64,000 nt of DNA from Neolewinella lacunae (GTDB lineage: Bacteria; Bacteroidota; Bacteroidia; Chitinophagales; Saprospiraceae), in the NCBI RefSeq assembly GCF_014349155.1, contig NZ_JACSIT010000040.1, positions 99,302 through 163,301 on the forward strand, given 5' to 3'. The notes beneath the pieces were generated by a model. That model was not told the origin of the DNA, ran no database searches, and saw nothing but the letters and a program-made list of their open reading frames with translations. Within the stretch, counting starts at the first letter, position 1. The number at the start of each line of letters is the position of its first letter. Shown here piece after piece: positions 1 through 7,883 of this stretch. The translations under genes were made by a program, and so were the position numbers.

Positions 1-567
1 GGTCTCCCGGGAAAAGCCGAAGCGGACCAGGTCGGCCAGCATGCCGCCGGGTCTGCGGAACTCGTTGCGCAGGTCGCCCTCCCGGCTGAAGCCCACCCGC
101 CGGGCGAGGCGCTGGCTGGGGAAGTTATCGGACAGGGTGCGGAGGTAAATTTTCTCCAGCGCCAGTTGTTTGAAGCCAAAGCGGACCACCCGGGCCAGTA
201 CTTCGGTCATCAGTCCTTTTCTCACCTGCTGGTGGTCGATGAAGAAACTGATCTCTGCGGCGGGGACCGACCAGTTGATGTCAAAAAGGTGGACGTACCC
301 CACCAGCTCCGTTGTTTCGTTGAGCCATACCCCGAAGGCGTAGTCTTGCTGCAGCAGCCAATTGGCGATGCGTTCGCGCACGAAAGCTTCGGCGGCGTTG
401 GGGTTCGCCCCCGCTTCCGCTACCAGGATGGGGAAATGATCGGTGAGGTAATCCTGGTTATCGCTGATGAGCCGGTAGAGGTGTTTACCCTCGCCTTCCC
501 GAAAGCGTCGGACCACACAGCGGTTGGTGAGCAGCGCCGTATCGATGTCGAAGAGTGCAGCATCCAT
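1..567 (-). CDS. GNAT-family N-acetyltransferase, C-terminus cut by window edge
   Basis: The minus-strand frame is open from ATG at 567 to base 1 (189 codons) with no stop, so the 3' end lies outside the window. The protein looks like a RimJ/RimL-type GNAT: an opening TNRCVVRRF strand, a central strand pair around GYVHLFDINW, then the acetyl-CoA-binding region with QVRKGLMTEVLARVVRF followed by ALEKIYLRTLSDNFPSQRLA and RVGFSREGDLRN, the usual GNAT motif A/B order. This fold transfers acetyl groups from acetyl-CoA to an amine, often a protein N-terminus or small molecule; the substrate cannot be read here. A second ATG at 563 is out of frame. It is the last visible gene of a minus-strand run and lies 58 bp from the nitroreductase stop. 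Confidence 0.8.
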   Translation of the reverse strand, partial: MDAALFDIDTALLTNRCVVRRFREGEGKHLYRLISDNQDYLTDHFPILVAEAGANPNAAEAFVRERIANWLLQQDYAFGVWLNETTELVGYVHLFDINWSVPAAEISFFIDHQQVRKGLMTEVLARVVRFGFKQLALEKIYLRTLSDNFPSQRLARRVGFSREGDLRNEFRRPGGMLADLVRFGFSRET

Positions 568-625
568 GGCTTAAAGATAGCTAAGGTATTCGATGGTTTT
601 CTGCGAAGGCAGTGCCGTGGGGGGC

Positions 626-1192
626 TTAGCCTTCGTACCAGGTCACTTTCTCCTCCCAGGCGCCGCGGCGGCGGGGCAGTTCGGGCGCTTCGTAGTATCC
701 GAGGTAGAACAGGCCCAGGCAGCGTTCGTTGGGGGCGGCGTCGGGCCATTGCCCGTAGTCTCCGCACAGGAAGCCGGGGCTGGACCAGTAGCCGCCCAGG
801 TTAAAGGCATCGAGGCTTGTCCACAGGTTTTCTACGGCGCAGGCAACCGCCGCCACTTCTTCCCACTCGGGCAAGGTGGGGTTGGGGTGCTCGCGGTGCA
901 GGAAGATGGCGATGACTACGGGCGACTGCTCCACTTTTTCGCCGAATTTTTTCTGGAGGCCTTCGTCCCATTTTTTGTCGGGGCCACCGGCTTCGTAAAT
1001 CGTAGCCATATCGTGCATCAGGGTGGCTTTGCCAGCACCGGTGTAGACGCGAAAGCGCCAGGGCTCGAGTTTTTTGTGGCTGGGAGCCTGGTTGGCCGCG
1101 TCCAGCAGCGCACTCAGCACGCTGCGGTCAACGGCTTGATCGGTGAAGAACTGGGGAAAGATGGAACGGCGGTTTGCTACGTGGGCTAACAT
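626..1192 (-). CDS. Nitroreductase-family flavoprotein
   Basis: A 188-residue protein of the usual size for the FMN-dependent nitroreductase family. The N-terminus carries the family motif region (NRRSIFPQFF, then LLDAANQAPSHKKLEPWRF, the FMN-phosphate-binding segment). The C-terminal half has the second family signature around NLGGYWSSPGF and a LFYLGYYEAPELPRRR tail that resembles the YdjA/minor subgroup. Such enzymes use NAD(P)H to reduce nitro groups, quinones or enones; the physiological substrate is not inferable. It is soluble, with no signal peptide. The gene follows the Pycsar-effector-like gene on the same strand with a 73-bp gap and may be in the same transcript. Confidence 0.85.
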   Translation of the reverse strand: MLAHVANRRSIFPQFFTDQAVDRSVLSALLDAANQAPSHKKLEPWRFRVYTGAGKATLMHDMATIYEAGGPDKKWDEGLQKKFGEKVEQSPVVIAIFLHREHPNPTLPEWEEVAAVACAVENLWTSLDAFNLGGYWSSPGFLCGDYGQWPDAAPNERCLGLFYLGYYEAPELPRRRGAWEEKVTWYEG

Positions 1193-1265
1193 GTGAAAGT
1201 AAGTTGTACTTCCGCTCGGGGCGGATGGGGAAGCGAAAAAAATAGAATGGCGGCACAGTGCCTCC

Positions 1266-2498
1266 CTACAGAATATTCAGGAGGTAGACGGTGAGAAAGC
1301 TCAGGACGGCCAGCGCCAAACCGCCGACGAAGGTATTGTAGCTGATGGTAAGCAGGAGGTATTTTTTGTGGAGCACCTGGCCGAGATCGTACAAATCCTT
1401 GGCGAGGTCGTCGTAAAGGGCACTTTGGTCGAGCTTCATGGTGGACATGTAGTCGATGAAATCGGCTTTTTCCAGCTTGAGGAAGTTGCCGAAATACAGC
1501 AGGCTCGCTTCTTTACTTTTGATCAGTTTTTGCTTTTTGATCCGGTACTCCGTCACACTGGGACGGGCGGAGAAAACGGCGAAGATCACGGCAATGAGGG
1601 AACTCATGAGCAGGCTGATGATGGGCACCAGAAACTCGGGGTTTTCAAAAAAGACGTCCTCGAAAAAAGAAAAACTTGCTCCGGAGACGGTGATGACGAT
1701 GGAAAGAATGATGGTGTTGATGGAAATCATCATGTTGGCCTTTCCGTCGGCAATCCGGCTGAGATTGATGTGGTTGCGGAAGGAGGTGCGGTACATGGTA
1801 TCGATGCCGCGGCCGAAGTTTTTGCCCGTCTTGGCTTTTACTTCCTTTTGCTCAATCTTGTAGTTGTTCTCCTGTTGGGTGGAGACATTTTTCCGCCGCC
1901 GGGCATCGTAGGCTTCTTTACCGACGGTGGTGAGGTAGTTGAAATGGAGGAGAAACGCCTGCATTTCCTCGCCGAATTTGACCGGGTCGCCGTTTTCTCC
2001 ATCCAGGGCGTTGCGTTCCAGCTGGAGGAGGTCGGCCCGGCGTTCGAAGCGTTTGCGGCCGAGCCAACTCCAGGCGGCGTCGTGCAGGATGCGGGCTGGC
2101 AGGGGGCTGGAGAGGTCGGCATCGTGGGCTTCGCGGAGCCAATCGGCGGCGTCTCCCTCTTCGGTGTTCAGGTCTACCTTATGTTCATCGGCCCAGGCCC
2201 GCAGCGCCGCTGCTGAACGGTCGGCTACTTTTTTATAGCCGTCGGTGTAGCCCAGGGGGTAGAAATAGGCGGCAATGGCGAGCAATTCCACCACGGCTTT
2301 ACCGAGCCCCGCGGCGGTGGCCAGTTCCTTCACCTGTTCGGCGATCTCTTCAGCGTAGGAAAAATTATGGAAAAGGTAATGCGGTGAAAGGCTGGTATTG
2401 AACTGGCCCTTGACGTAGTCGGCGGCCGCCACCACCCGTGGCGAGGGTGGCACTTTCACTACCTCTTTTTCCTTGGTTTCGTTGTTGTTCTTACTCAT
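1266..2498 (-). CDS. Pycsar-type membrane effector (DUF5706/PycTM) with degenerate HD domain
   Basis: The C-terminal half fits the PycTM (DUF5706) membrane effector family: predicted helices at about 258-278, 290-311 and 385-408, with the family pattern YFGNFLKLEKADF, ALYDDLAKDLYDLG and KYLLLTISYNTF. The N-terminal half aligns in layout with the HD phosphohydrolase domain that Bacteroidota PycTM proteins often carry, but the metal ligands are mostly gone: the YHNxxH segment is FHNFSYAEE (only H44 kept), the HD pair is Y80-P81 in AAYFYPLGY, the following HE is AD, and the DAD segment is DAA (142). I infer a non-catalytic, possibly ligand-binding HD fold. PycTM proteins are known to damage the inner membrane after sensing cUMP/cCMP. 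No cyclase gene is adjacent. The start ATG overlaps the upstream stop by 4 bp (ATGA), implying translational coupling. Confidence 0.82.
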   Translation of the reverse strand: MSKNNNETKEKEVVKVPPSPRVVAAADYVKGQFNTSLSPHYLFHNFSYAEEIAEQVKELATAAGLGKAVVELLAIAAYFYPLGYTDGYKKVADRSAAALRAWADEHKVDLNTEEGDAADWLREAHDADLSSPLPARILHDAAWSWLGRKRFERRADLLQLERNALDGENGDPVKFGEEMQAFLLHFNYLTTVGKEAYDARRRKNVSTQQENNYKIEQKEVKAKTGKNFGRGIDTMYRTSFRNHINLSRIADGKANMMISINTIILSIVITVSGASFSFFEDVFFENPEFLVPIISLLMSSLIAVIFAVFSARPSVTEYRIKKQKLIKSKEASLLYFGNFLKLEKADFIDYMSTMKLDQSALYDDLAKDLYDLGQVLHKKYLLLTISYNTFVGGLALAVLSFLTVYLLNIL

Positions 2499-3436
2499 TG
2501 TCCCTTACTGGTTGCTGCGGCCGTCTGGCGTCGGTAAGTGGCCAAAACGCCATCGCCGCCCCGGCCCTCACTGCTGATGAAAAGGTCTCCCCGGGCGTTG
2601 AAGGTAAGGCCTTCCGGCTGCCGGAACATTTTTTCTCGCAACAGCTCAATGTGCTTGATGTTGCTTTCCCGGTCAATAACCACCAAGATATTGCCGATGG
2701 AGGCTAAAACGTAAAGATCCTTGGTGATCGGGTCCACGGCAATCCCACTGGGCTTAATGTTGAAGCGTTGCCGCTGGCCGTAGACGACCTGCCCCACGGC
2801 GTACTCGTCAATGGTAAACAAGGGTTCAGGGGCCATCAGGCCCAGCTCAGGGTCGTAGGCGTAGATGCCCCGCTGGTGATCGTCCGCTTCATCGTCGGTG
2901 GTCAATTCCTGTTCCTTCGGCGTAATCAGCAGCCGGTTCAGGACGGGGTCGTAGGCAAGGCCTTCGGTATCGTCGCGGGAACTGAAGCTCGTTTCCAGCT
3001 TCACGGCTTTGTATTCTTTGGTGCCCTCAACGTAATCGAGGTAGTGCACCTTGCCATCGCTTTCCAACACGTAAATTTTGTCGCCATTCCGCGCTACCCC
3101 TTCGTAATCCCGGTTCTTTCCAAAACTGAAGGTTTCTTCTATTTCGCCCGTCCGGACGTCCACCACGAAGAGTTCCCCGTCTTCGTCCTGCACGGCCAGC
3201 ACCTGGTCATCAGTGTACCAGGAAGAAAGTCCGCTGATTTCTGTCAAAGCCTCGGGCAAATCCACCACCTGTTCCGGCTCTTCGAAGTCGAAAGGGAAGC
3301 CGTACCCAGGGTCCACCGCGTAGTGTTCCATTTCAGGACGCTGGGTATAAGTGACGTATCCGTAGGTTCCTGCCACCAGCACCACAAAGCCCAGAATGAG
3401 CAAGGAAAGTAAGTTGGGGCTGTTCAGTATACGCAT
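2495..3436 (-). CDS. SdiA-regulated / YjiK-like beta-propeller membrane-anchored protein
   Basis: The 313-residue product starts with one N-terminal membrane anchor (NLLSLLILGFVVLVAGTYGY). The rest is a beta-propeller-like repeat series with the SdiA-regulated (PF06977-like) hallmarks: LTEISGLSSW near the start, KNRDYEGVARNGDKIYVLES, DTEGLAYDPVLNRLLIT and KPSGIAVDPITKDLYVLAS, and a final MFRQPEGLTFNARGDLFISSEG blade. Members of this family are periplasmic or envelope propellers of poorly known role. It sits directly upstream of, and overlaps by 4 bp with, the PycTM-like gene, so the two are very likely translated together. Whether the pairing is functional is unknown. Confidence 0.82.
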   Translation of the reverse strand: MRILNSPNLLSLLILGFVVLVAGTYGYVTYTQRPEMEHYAVDPGYGFPFDFEEPEQVVDLPEALTEISGLSSWYTDDQVLAVQDEDGELFVVDVRTGEIEETFSFGKNRDYEGVARNGDKIYVLESDGKVHYLDYVEGTKEYKAVKLETSFSSRDDTEGLAYDPVLNRLLITPKEQELTTDDEADDHQRGIYAYDPELGLMAPEPLFTIDEYAVGQVVYGQRQRFNIKPSGIAVDPITKDLYVLASIGNILVVIDRESNIKHIELLREKMFRQPEGLTFNARGDLFISSEGRGGDGVLATYRRQTAAATSKGQ

Positions 3437-3550
3437 GGTTCGCTTCGTTTGGTGGTCAATAGTAAGGGCTGGTGCATTTCCTGGGATGGCGTGAGAGGAG
3501 GGGCTGCCCCCGCCAACTTCCTCCTGCCACGATGGCGGGCATGGTAGCCA

Positions 3551-6500
3551 CTAAAAGGGCCAACCCGCAGCTACCGCTACCCGGGCCTGGTCGCTGTCCC
3601 GAAAGTAGGTCAGGCTCACAATCGTGGCACCCAGGGGGGCCAGCCAGATGCCACCGCCGTAGCCTACGTGCCACTTCTCGCTGTCTTCGCCCTTGAGCCA
3701 GACGCGGCCGTAGTCGAGGCCAAGGATGAATCCACCCACAGTAGGTGCCTCGCCTTTACCGAAATTGAAGCCCATGAAGCGCAGATCAATGTTCTGGTAA
3801 AAAAGGGTATTGCCCCGGTAGCGGTCGGCGCGGGCGGCGCGGTAGTTGGTACGCCCTCCCATGGAGGCCAGCTGATAGTATTCCGGTTGCCCGTCGTTGT
3901 GCTCAAAACCGATGCGGGAAGCTACGTTGATCACTTTGGTCAGCATCTTGTATACCGTCAGGTTGCCACCGTATTTGAAGGTGGACCTTCCCTCGTCTTT
4001 GAGGTTCCAGCTCTGCTGGGCGAAGAGGTCGTATTTTACGCCATTGTCAGCCAGCAGGGGGATGGCCACGTTGTTCGATTCCAGTTGGGCCAGCAAACCG
4101 CCAAAGGGCTGGTTATCGAAAACGCGCGCAGGGATGCCGGGCGTATTCAGGATCAGCGCGTAATCGGGGGTGTCATCGTCCAGGTCGAAGGCGTGGTAAA
4201 AGGGCGCCACGGAGAAAACCGTCCGGTTGCGCTTGCCGCGGAAGCGGAGGGTTGGCCGCAGCATGATTTCTTCCCGCCGGGCCCGGTTGTACTCCAGTTC
4301 TTCGTCTTCCCCGACGCCTTCGATCTCGCCTTCTTCGGGCTGCCCGGGGCCTTCGTTGCCCAGGCCGAAGAAGTTGGCCACGTAACCGGGGGTATAGTAG
4401 TGCGCGTCGAGCACCAGATCGGCCTGCCGACTGAAGAAATCGTTGTAAGTCCCCGTATAAGAGAACTTGAAGAATTCATTGGAACTGTAAGTGGCCAGCG
4501 CCGCGTGCCGGGTCTTGTAGGGGTCGGCGCGGAAACCGTGGTTGGTCCGGCTGAAACCTAAGCCAAAAAACAGTCCGTCGTCTACGTTGAAGCCAAAGGC
4601 GGGAATGGGTGTGGTGTAATCCGGGTAGTACTCCTCAAAATCGTACTGGTTGAGCTCCGGGAAGCGGTCGCTGCGGCGATCCGCAATGGTGCCAGTGTTC
4701 CCCGAAAATTTCATGCCCTCTTTTTCATCGTAGGCCATGGCCCGGAGCCGGCCGTCGGCCACAATCTCGTCTTTGTCGTTGCCCCCCACCAGGCGGAGGC
4801 GGATCGAACTGGGTGGCCCCTGGGTCCGGAAGCGGTCTTTGCCGTCGAGGCCGTAGACGACGACTTCTTTGGTTTCCCCGACGTGAAAGATGCGGCCGTA
4901 ATATTTTTCATCGACCTCACCTTCCTTGCTGGCGTCAAAAACTTCCACGTGCAGGTCGCCATTTTCCAGACCGGTAGCGTGGATGACGTCGTTTTTATCG
5001 GTGCCCAGGACGTTGACTTTTTCGGCCAGGTTGGCGTAATAGTCCAGGGCCAGGCTTTCGAGCTGGGCGCGGCGCTGTTTGAGTTTCTCCCCGATTTTCT
5101 CTTGCTCCAGGCTGTAGGCCTTCACCTCGGCCGGGAAGAGGTCCATGGCTTCGTCAATCGCCTCGTCGGTCAGGGTGGCCTGGATGGTGCGGGCCTCCAC
5201 CAGCATTTCCTCCTTGGTAATTTCGTTGAGGAAGACGCGGTCGTTCCATTTGCCGTTCATGGCCCGCCATTTCACTTTGTCGAGTTTTTCATCGAAGGGG
5301 CGCAGTTTGCGGGCTTCGGCCAGGAATACCCGGGCCACCGTCAGCAGCCCGCCGTCGTAGTTGGAGTAGACCTGGTCGCGGTCGCGGGCAATCGGTACGT
5401 AGCGGGTCCGGCCGTCCTCCTCTTCGAAGGAAGACCAGCGCCATTGGTCGCGGTGCCGGTCCCAGTCGCCAATGAGCATATCGAAGAGCCTGGCGCGGGC
5501 GTAGTTTTTGTAGTCGGCGTAGTGCTTCCAGTCGTAGGTGATTTCTTCCCGGACTTTGGAGTTGCTGATGATGTCCTTACTTCCTCCGAAGAATGACGTT
5601 CCACTCCAGTCTTCGTCCGGCCGTTGTTCCAGCCAGTACATTTCGCCGCCGAAGTTGGTGTTGAAGTCGCCCAGGCCAGGTTGTTTGGGGATGTAGTAAA
5701 GTTTAGGATCGGCCCCCAGCAGGCCCAGGCGGCGTTGCAGCGGCGGCAAAGTCAGCGGCGCAAAAGGATGAATGGAGGTAAACTGGTCGCGCGCCAGGTC
5801 GGCCGCAAAAGACTCTTCCAGCATGCTGGGCAACAATTGCGAAGGGTTTTTCCGCACTGACCGCAACTGGTACAAATGCCCGTCGGCCGCCCTGCTGTGC
5901 AGGCTCATCGTCGTCATCCCCCCACCCCGCCGGTAGGGCTTGAGGCCGCCGAAAAGGGTATCGATGTTCAATACCGGCACTTGCACCGGCACGTAGTACA
6001 GCGGGCGGTAGTGTTCGCCGAGGGCCGCCTTGATCAGTCCGCTCTTGTCCCTGGCCCCCAGTTCGTACACCACCGCTTTTACGGTGTCTTCGTTAACGAC
6101 TTCGATATCCACCTCCTCAATGCCATCGTCGCTGGGCAAGAAGCGATCAGCGATGATGCGGCGGTAAAACACCTTTTGTTCCTGTCCATTTTCATCAACG
6201 GTGTAAAAGCCAACGTGTACCTCGCCGCTGTCGAAAAAGTCCAGACGGCTGTAGCCGATTTCTCCGTAGGCGAAGTTGGCATCGTTGCCGCCGCGGGCGG
6301 GACCGCGCACGCTACCGGAGCCCGCCGTTATTTTGACGTATTCTTTTTCGTGGGCCAGCATCAGGTTGTGCTCGTGGCCACTGACGAAGATGACGTTGAT
6401 CTCGTCGTCGATGCCCGATTTGATGGACCGCACCATGTCCTGGTACAGCAAATTGCCCACGTCGTTCGGACCGCCGCTTACGCCCTGGATGCCGCGGATG

Positions 6501-7330
6501 ACCGAGCCCACCACGGGCAGGGGGAGGTAGGCACCGGGGATGACATCGGCCAGGGGGAAAAGATGTTGCCGAAGACTGTATTGCCCACCCCGGTTGCCGT
6601 TGCTTTGCAGGGGGTGGTGCATCATCACAATCTTCACCTGCCCGCGGTATCCTTTGATCTCATCGGTCAGGGCAAACAGCATCGCGTCGCGGTTGGTGTA
6701 GTCGCAGCCTTCGCTCACCTCCTGGTCCATACTCCAGTCGGCCAGGAACCAGGCGCTGTTGACGCCGATGAGGCCAACGCGGTCAAAAAGCTCCTCGTCG
6801 TCGGGGCCGGAACATTCGTTATTGGGCATCATGCGCACCTTATCGCCGGCCTCTTCTTCCAGGAATTTTTCGAGGCGCTTCAGGCGGCCGAAGTTGCTCT
6901 CCTGCCCCAGTTCGTTTTCGCCGGGGGTGTAGTAGACGGGGCCGGCAACTTGCCCGAGGCGTTGCAGGATGGCCAAAAGGTGTTCCCGCTCGGGGCTGTT
7001 TTTTTTACGGAGTCCTTCCGGACCGGTAATATCGCCCAGCAGAAGAAGGGAGCTGTTTTCGGGGGCTGAAGACATAGCCTTCACCATCGCATCGAGCGTG
7101 GTGAGGCCGCGGTCGAAGTCGTACCCGAGGTCGCCCACCATAAACGTGGAGTATTCCAACGTACCCCGGGGTGGGGCTTCACTGGTGAGCCCTTCGATGG
7201 GGGCCTCGTGGATGCGGTAATCGGCACAGTGCAGCAGCAGGCCACTAAGAAAGAGCAGAAGCGCAGTACGCCGGAAGAATGGTAGTGAGTGCAAATGGAT
7301 GGGGATTAACTGTCCGTTATAACCCACCAC
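3551..7330 (-). CDS. Metallophosphoesterase lipoprotein fused to an outer-membrane beta-barrel
   Basis: This 1259-residue protein joins three parts. Residues 1-35 form a lipoprotein signal (LLFLSGLLLHC, Cys35). Residues about 60-400 are a calcineurin-like phosphoesterase, with GDLGYDFD, LLLGDITGPEG, YTPGENE, MMHHPLQSNG and SGHEHN giving the expected D/H/N metal ligands. A middle part carries MLIGDWDRHRDQW and RDRDQVYSNYDGG, reminiscent of kinase-fold HipA-like motifs. The last ~300 residues (from PIPAFGFNVDDGLFFGLGF) look like an Omp85/surface-antigen type barrel and end in Phe. I infer a surface or periplasmic phosphatase held in the outer membrane. The start is uncertain: GTG at 7330 or TTG at 7294; neither shows a clear Shine-Dalgarno. 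It ends 114 bp before the next minus-strand gene. Confidence 0.85.
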   Translation of the reverse strand: MVGYNGQLIPIHLHSLPFFRRTALLLFLSGLLLHCADYRIHEAPIEGLTSEAPPRGTLEYSTFMVGDLGYDFDRGLTTLDAMVKAMSSAPENSSLLLLGDITGPEGLRKKNSPEREHLLAILQRLGQVAGPVYYTPGENELGQESNFGRLKRLEKFLEEEAGDKVRMMPNNECSGPDDEELFDRVGLIGVNSAWFLADWSMDQEVSEGCDYTNRDAMLFALTDEIKGYRGQVKIVMMHHPLQSNGNRGGQYSLRQHLFPLADVIPGAYLPLPVVGSVIRGIQGVSGGPNDVGNLLYQDMVRSIKSGIDDEINVIFVSGHEHNLMLAHEKEYVKITAGSGSVRGPARGGNDANFAYGEIGYSRLDFFDSGEVHVGFYTVDENGQEQKVFYRRIIADRFLPSDDGIEEVDIEVVNEDTVKAVVYELGARDKSGLIKAALGEHYRPLYYVPVQVPVLNIDTLFGGLKPYRRGGGMTTMSLHSRAADGHLYQLRSVRKNPSQLLPSMLEESFAADLARDQFTSIHPFAPLTLPPLQRRLGLLGADPKLYYIPKQPGLGDFNTNFGGEMYWLEQRPDEDWSGTSFFGGSKDIISNSKVREEITYDWKHYADYKNYARARLFDMLIGDWDRHRDQWRWSSFEEEDGRTRYVPIARDRDQVYSNYDGGLLTVARVFLAEARKLRPFDEKLDKVKWRAMNGKWNDRVFLNEITKEEMLVEARTIQATLTDEAIDEAMDLFPAEVKAYSLEQEKIGEKLKQRRAQLESLALDYYANLAEKVNVLGTDKNDVIHATGLENGDLHVEVFDASKEGEVDEKYYGRIFHVGETKEVVVYGLDGKDRFRTQGPPSSIRLRLVGGNDKDEIVADGRLRAMAYDEKEGMKFSGNTGTIADRRSDRFPELNQYDFEEYYPDYTTPIPAFGFNVDDGLFFGLGFSRTNHGFRADPYKTRHAALATYSSNEFFKFSYTGTYNDFFSRQADLVLDAHYYTPGYVANFFGLGNEGPGQPEEGEIEGVGEDEELEYNRARREEIMLRPTLRFRGKRNRTVFSVAPFYHAFDLDDDTPDYALILNTPGIPARVFDNQPFGGLLAQLESNNVAIPLLADNGVKYDLFAQQSWNLKDEGRSTFKYGGNLTVYKMLTKVINVASRIGFEHNDGQPEYYQLASMGGRTNYRAARADRYRGNTLFYQNIDLRFMGFNFGKGEAPTVGGFILGLDYGRVWLKGEDSEKWHVGYGGGIWLAPLGATIVSLTYFRDSDQARVAVAAGWPF

Positions 7331-7364
7331 CCAAAGCGTTGGTTCGGCGGCAAATTTCTCAAGC

Positions 7365-7383
7365 GGGCGCGGCCGCAGGTGCC
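7365..7383 (+). repeat. Copy a of dispersed NotI-containing GC motif
   Basis: The sequence GGGCGCGGCCGCAGGTGCC lies 35 bp upstream of the metallophosphoesterase start. The 18-bp core recurs at 14833-14861, 23514-23542, 26620-26668 and 51296-51344, with partial copies at 46632, 57843 and 17909. Immediately downstream (about 7390-7451) is a degenerate short repeat built on GATGTCCGAT. Confidence 0.85.
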
Positions 7384-7506
7384 AGGGAAGGTTGGATGTG
7401 CGATGTCTGATGTACGAGGTACGATGTCAGATGTCCGATGTCCGATGTACAACCGCTCCGGACGTGCTTAACGGTATAATGTTAACCAGTACGCAATAGG
7501 GTCCGC

Positions 7507-7833
7507 CTGAGGGTGTCCCCACCCGAATATCCACGGTTCGGGTAAATATTGGTTGAGGGTGTCCCCACCCAAACGAGTCGCACCGGTTGAGGGTGTCCCC
7601 ACCCGAAGGAGTCGCACCGGTTGAGGGTGTCCCCACCCGAATATCCACGGTTCGGGTAAATATTGGTTGAGGGTGTCCCCACCCAAACGAGTCGCACCGG
7701 TTGAGGGTGTCCCCACCCGAATATCCACGGTTCGGGAGAATATTGGTTGGAGTTGTCCCCACCCAAACGAGTCGCACCGGTTGAGGGTGTCCCCACCCGA
7801 ATGCACAGGGTTCGGGTGGGGACACCCTCAACC
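7507..7833. repeat. Eight-unit tandem array of GGGTGTCCCCACCC boxes with two alternating spacers
   Basis: Eight boxes (GAGGGTGTCCCCACCC, itself a near-palindrome) are separated by two recurring spacer types. Type A (30 bp) begins GAATATCCACGGTTCGGG; type B (18 bp) is AAACGAGTCGCACCGGTT, with a GAAGG variant. The order is A,B,B,A,B,A,B, then a final box. The last unit and an inverted copy form a perfect 23-bp inverted repeat. Reading frames through the array stay open only because of its repetition, so no gene is called. Confidence 0.9.
7779..7833. terminator. Perfect 23-bp inverted repeat with 9-nt loop at the end of the tandem array
   Basis: The left arm 7779-7801 (starting GGTTGAGGGTGTCCCC) is the exact reverse complement of 7811-7833, with loop TGCACAGGG. 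It lies 50 bp after the stop of the helicase gene and could fold as a strong hairpin in its mRNA. There is no T tract, so a terminator role is only inferred; it may instead stabilise the 3' end. Confidence 0.55.
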
Positions 7834-7883
7834 GGGATTTCTCGTAAGGGGAGACACCCTCAGCCGGACGTTCTACGCCTGGC

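Noticed and set aside
7507..7833. CRISPR-like array
   Set aside because: Spacers are not unique: only two types recur, the box is 16 bp and palindromic, and no cas gene is nearby.
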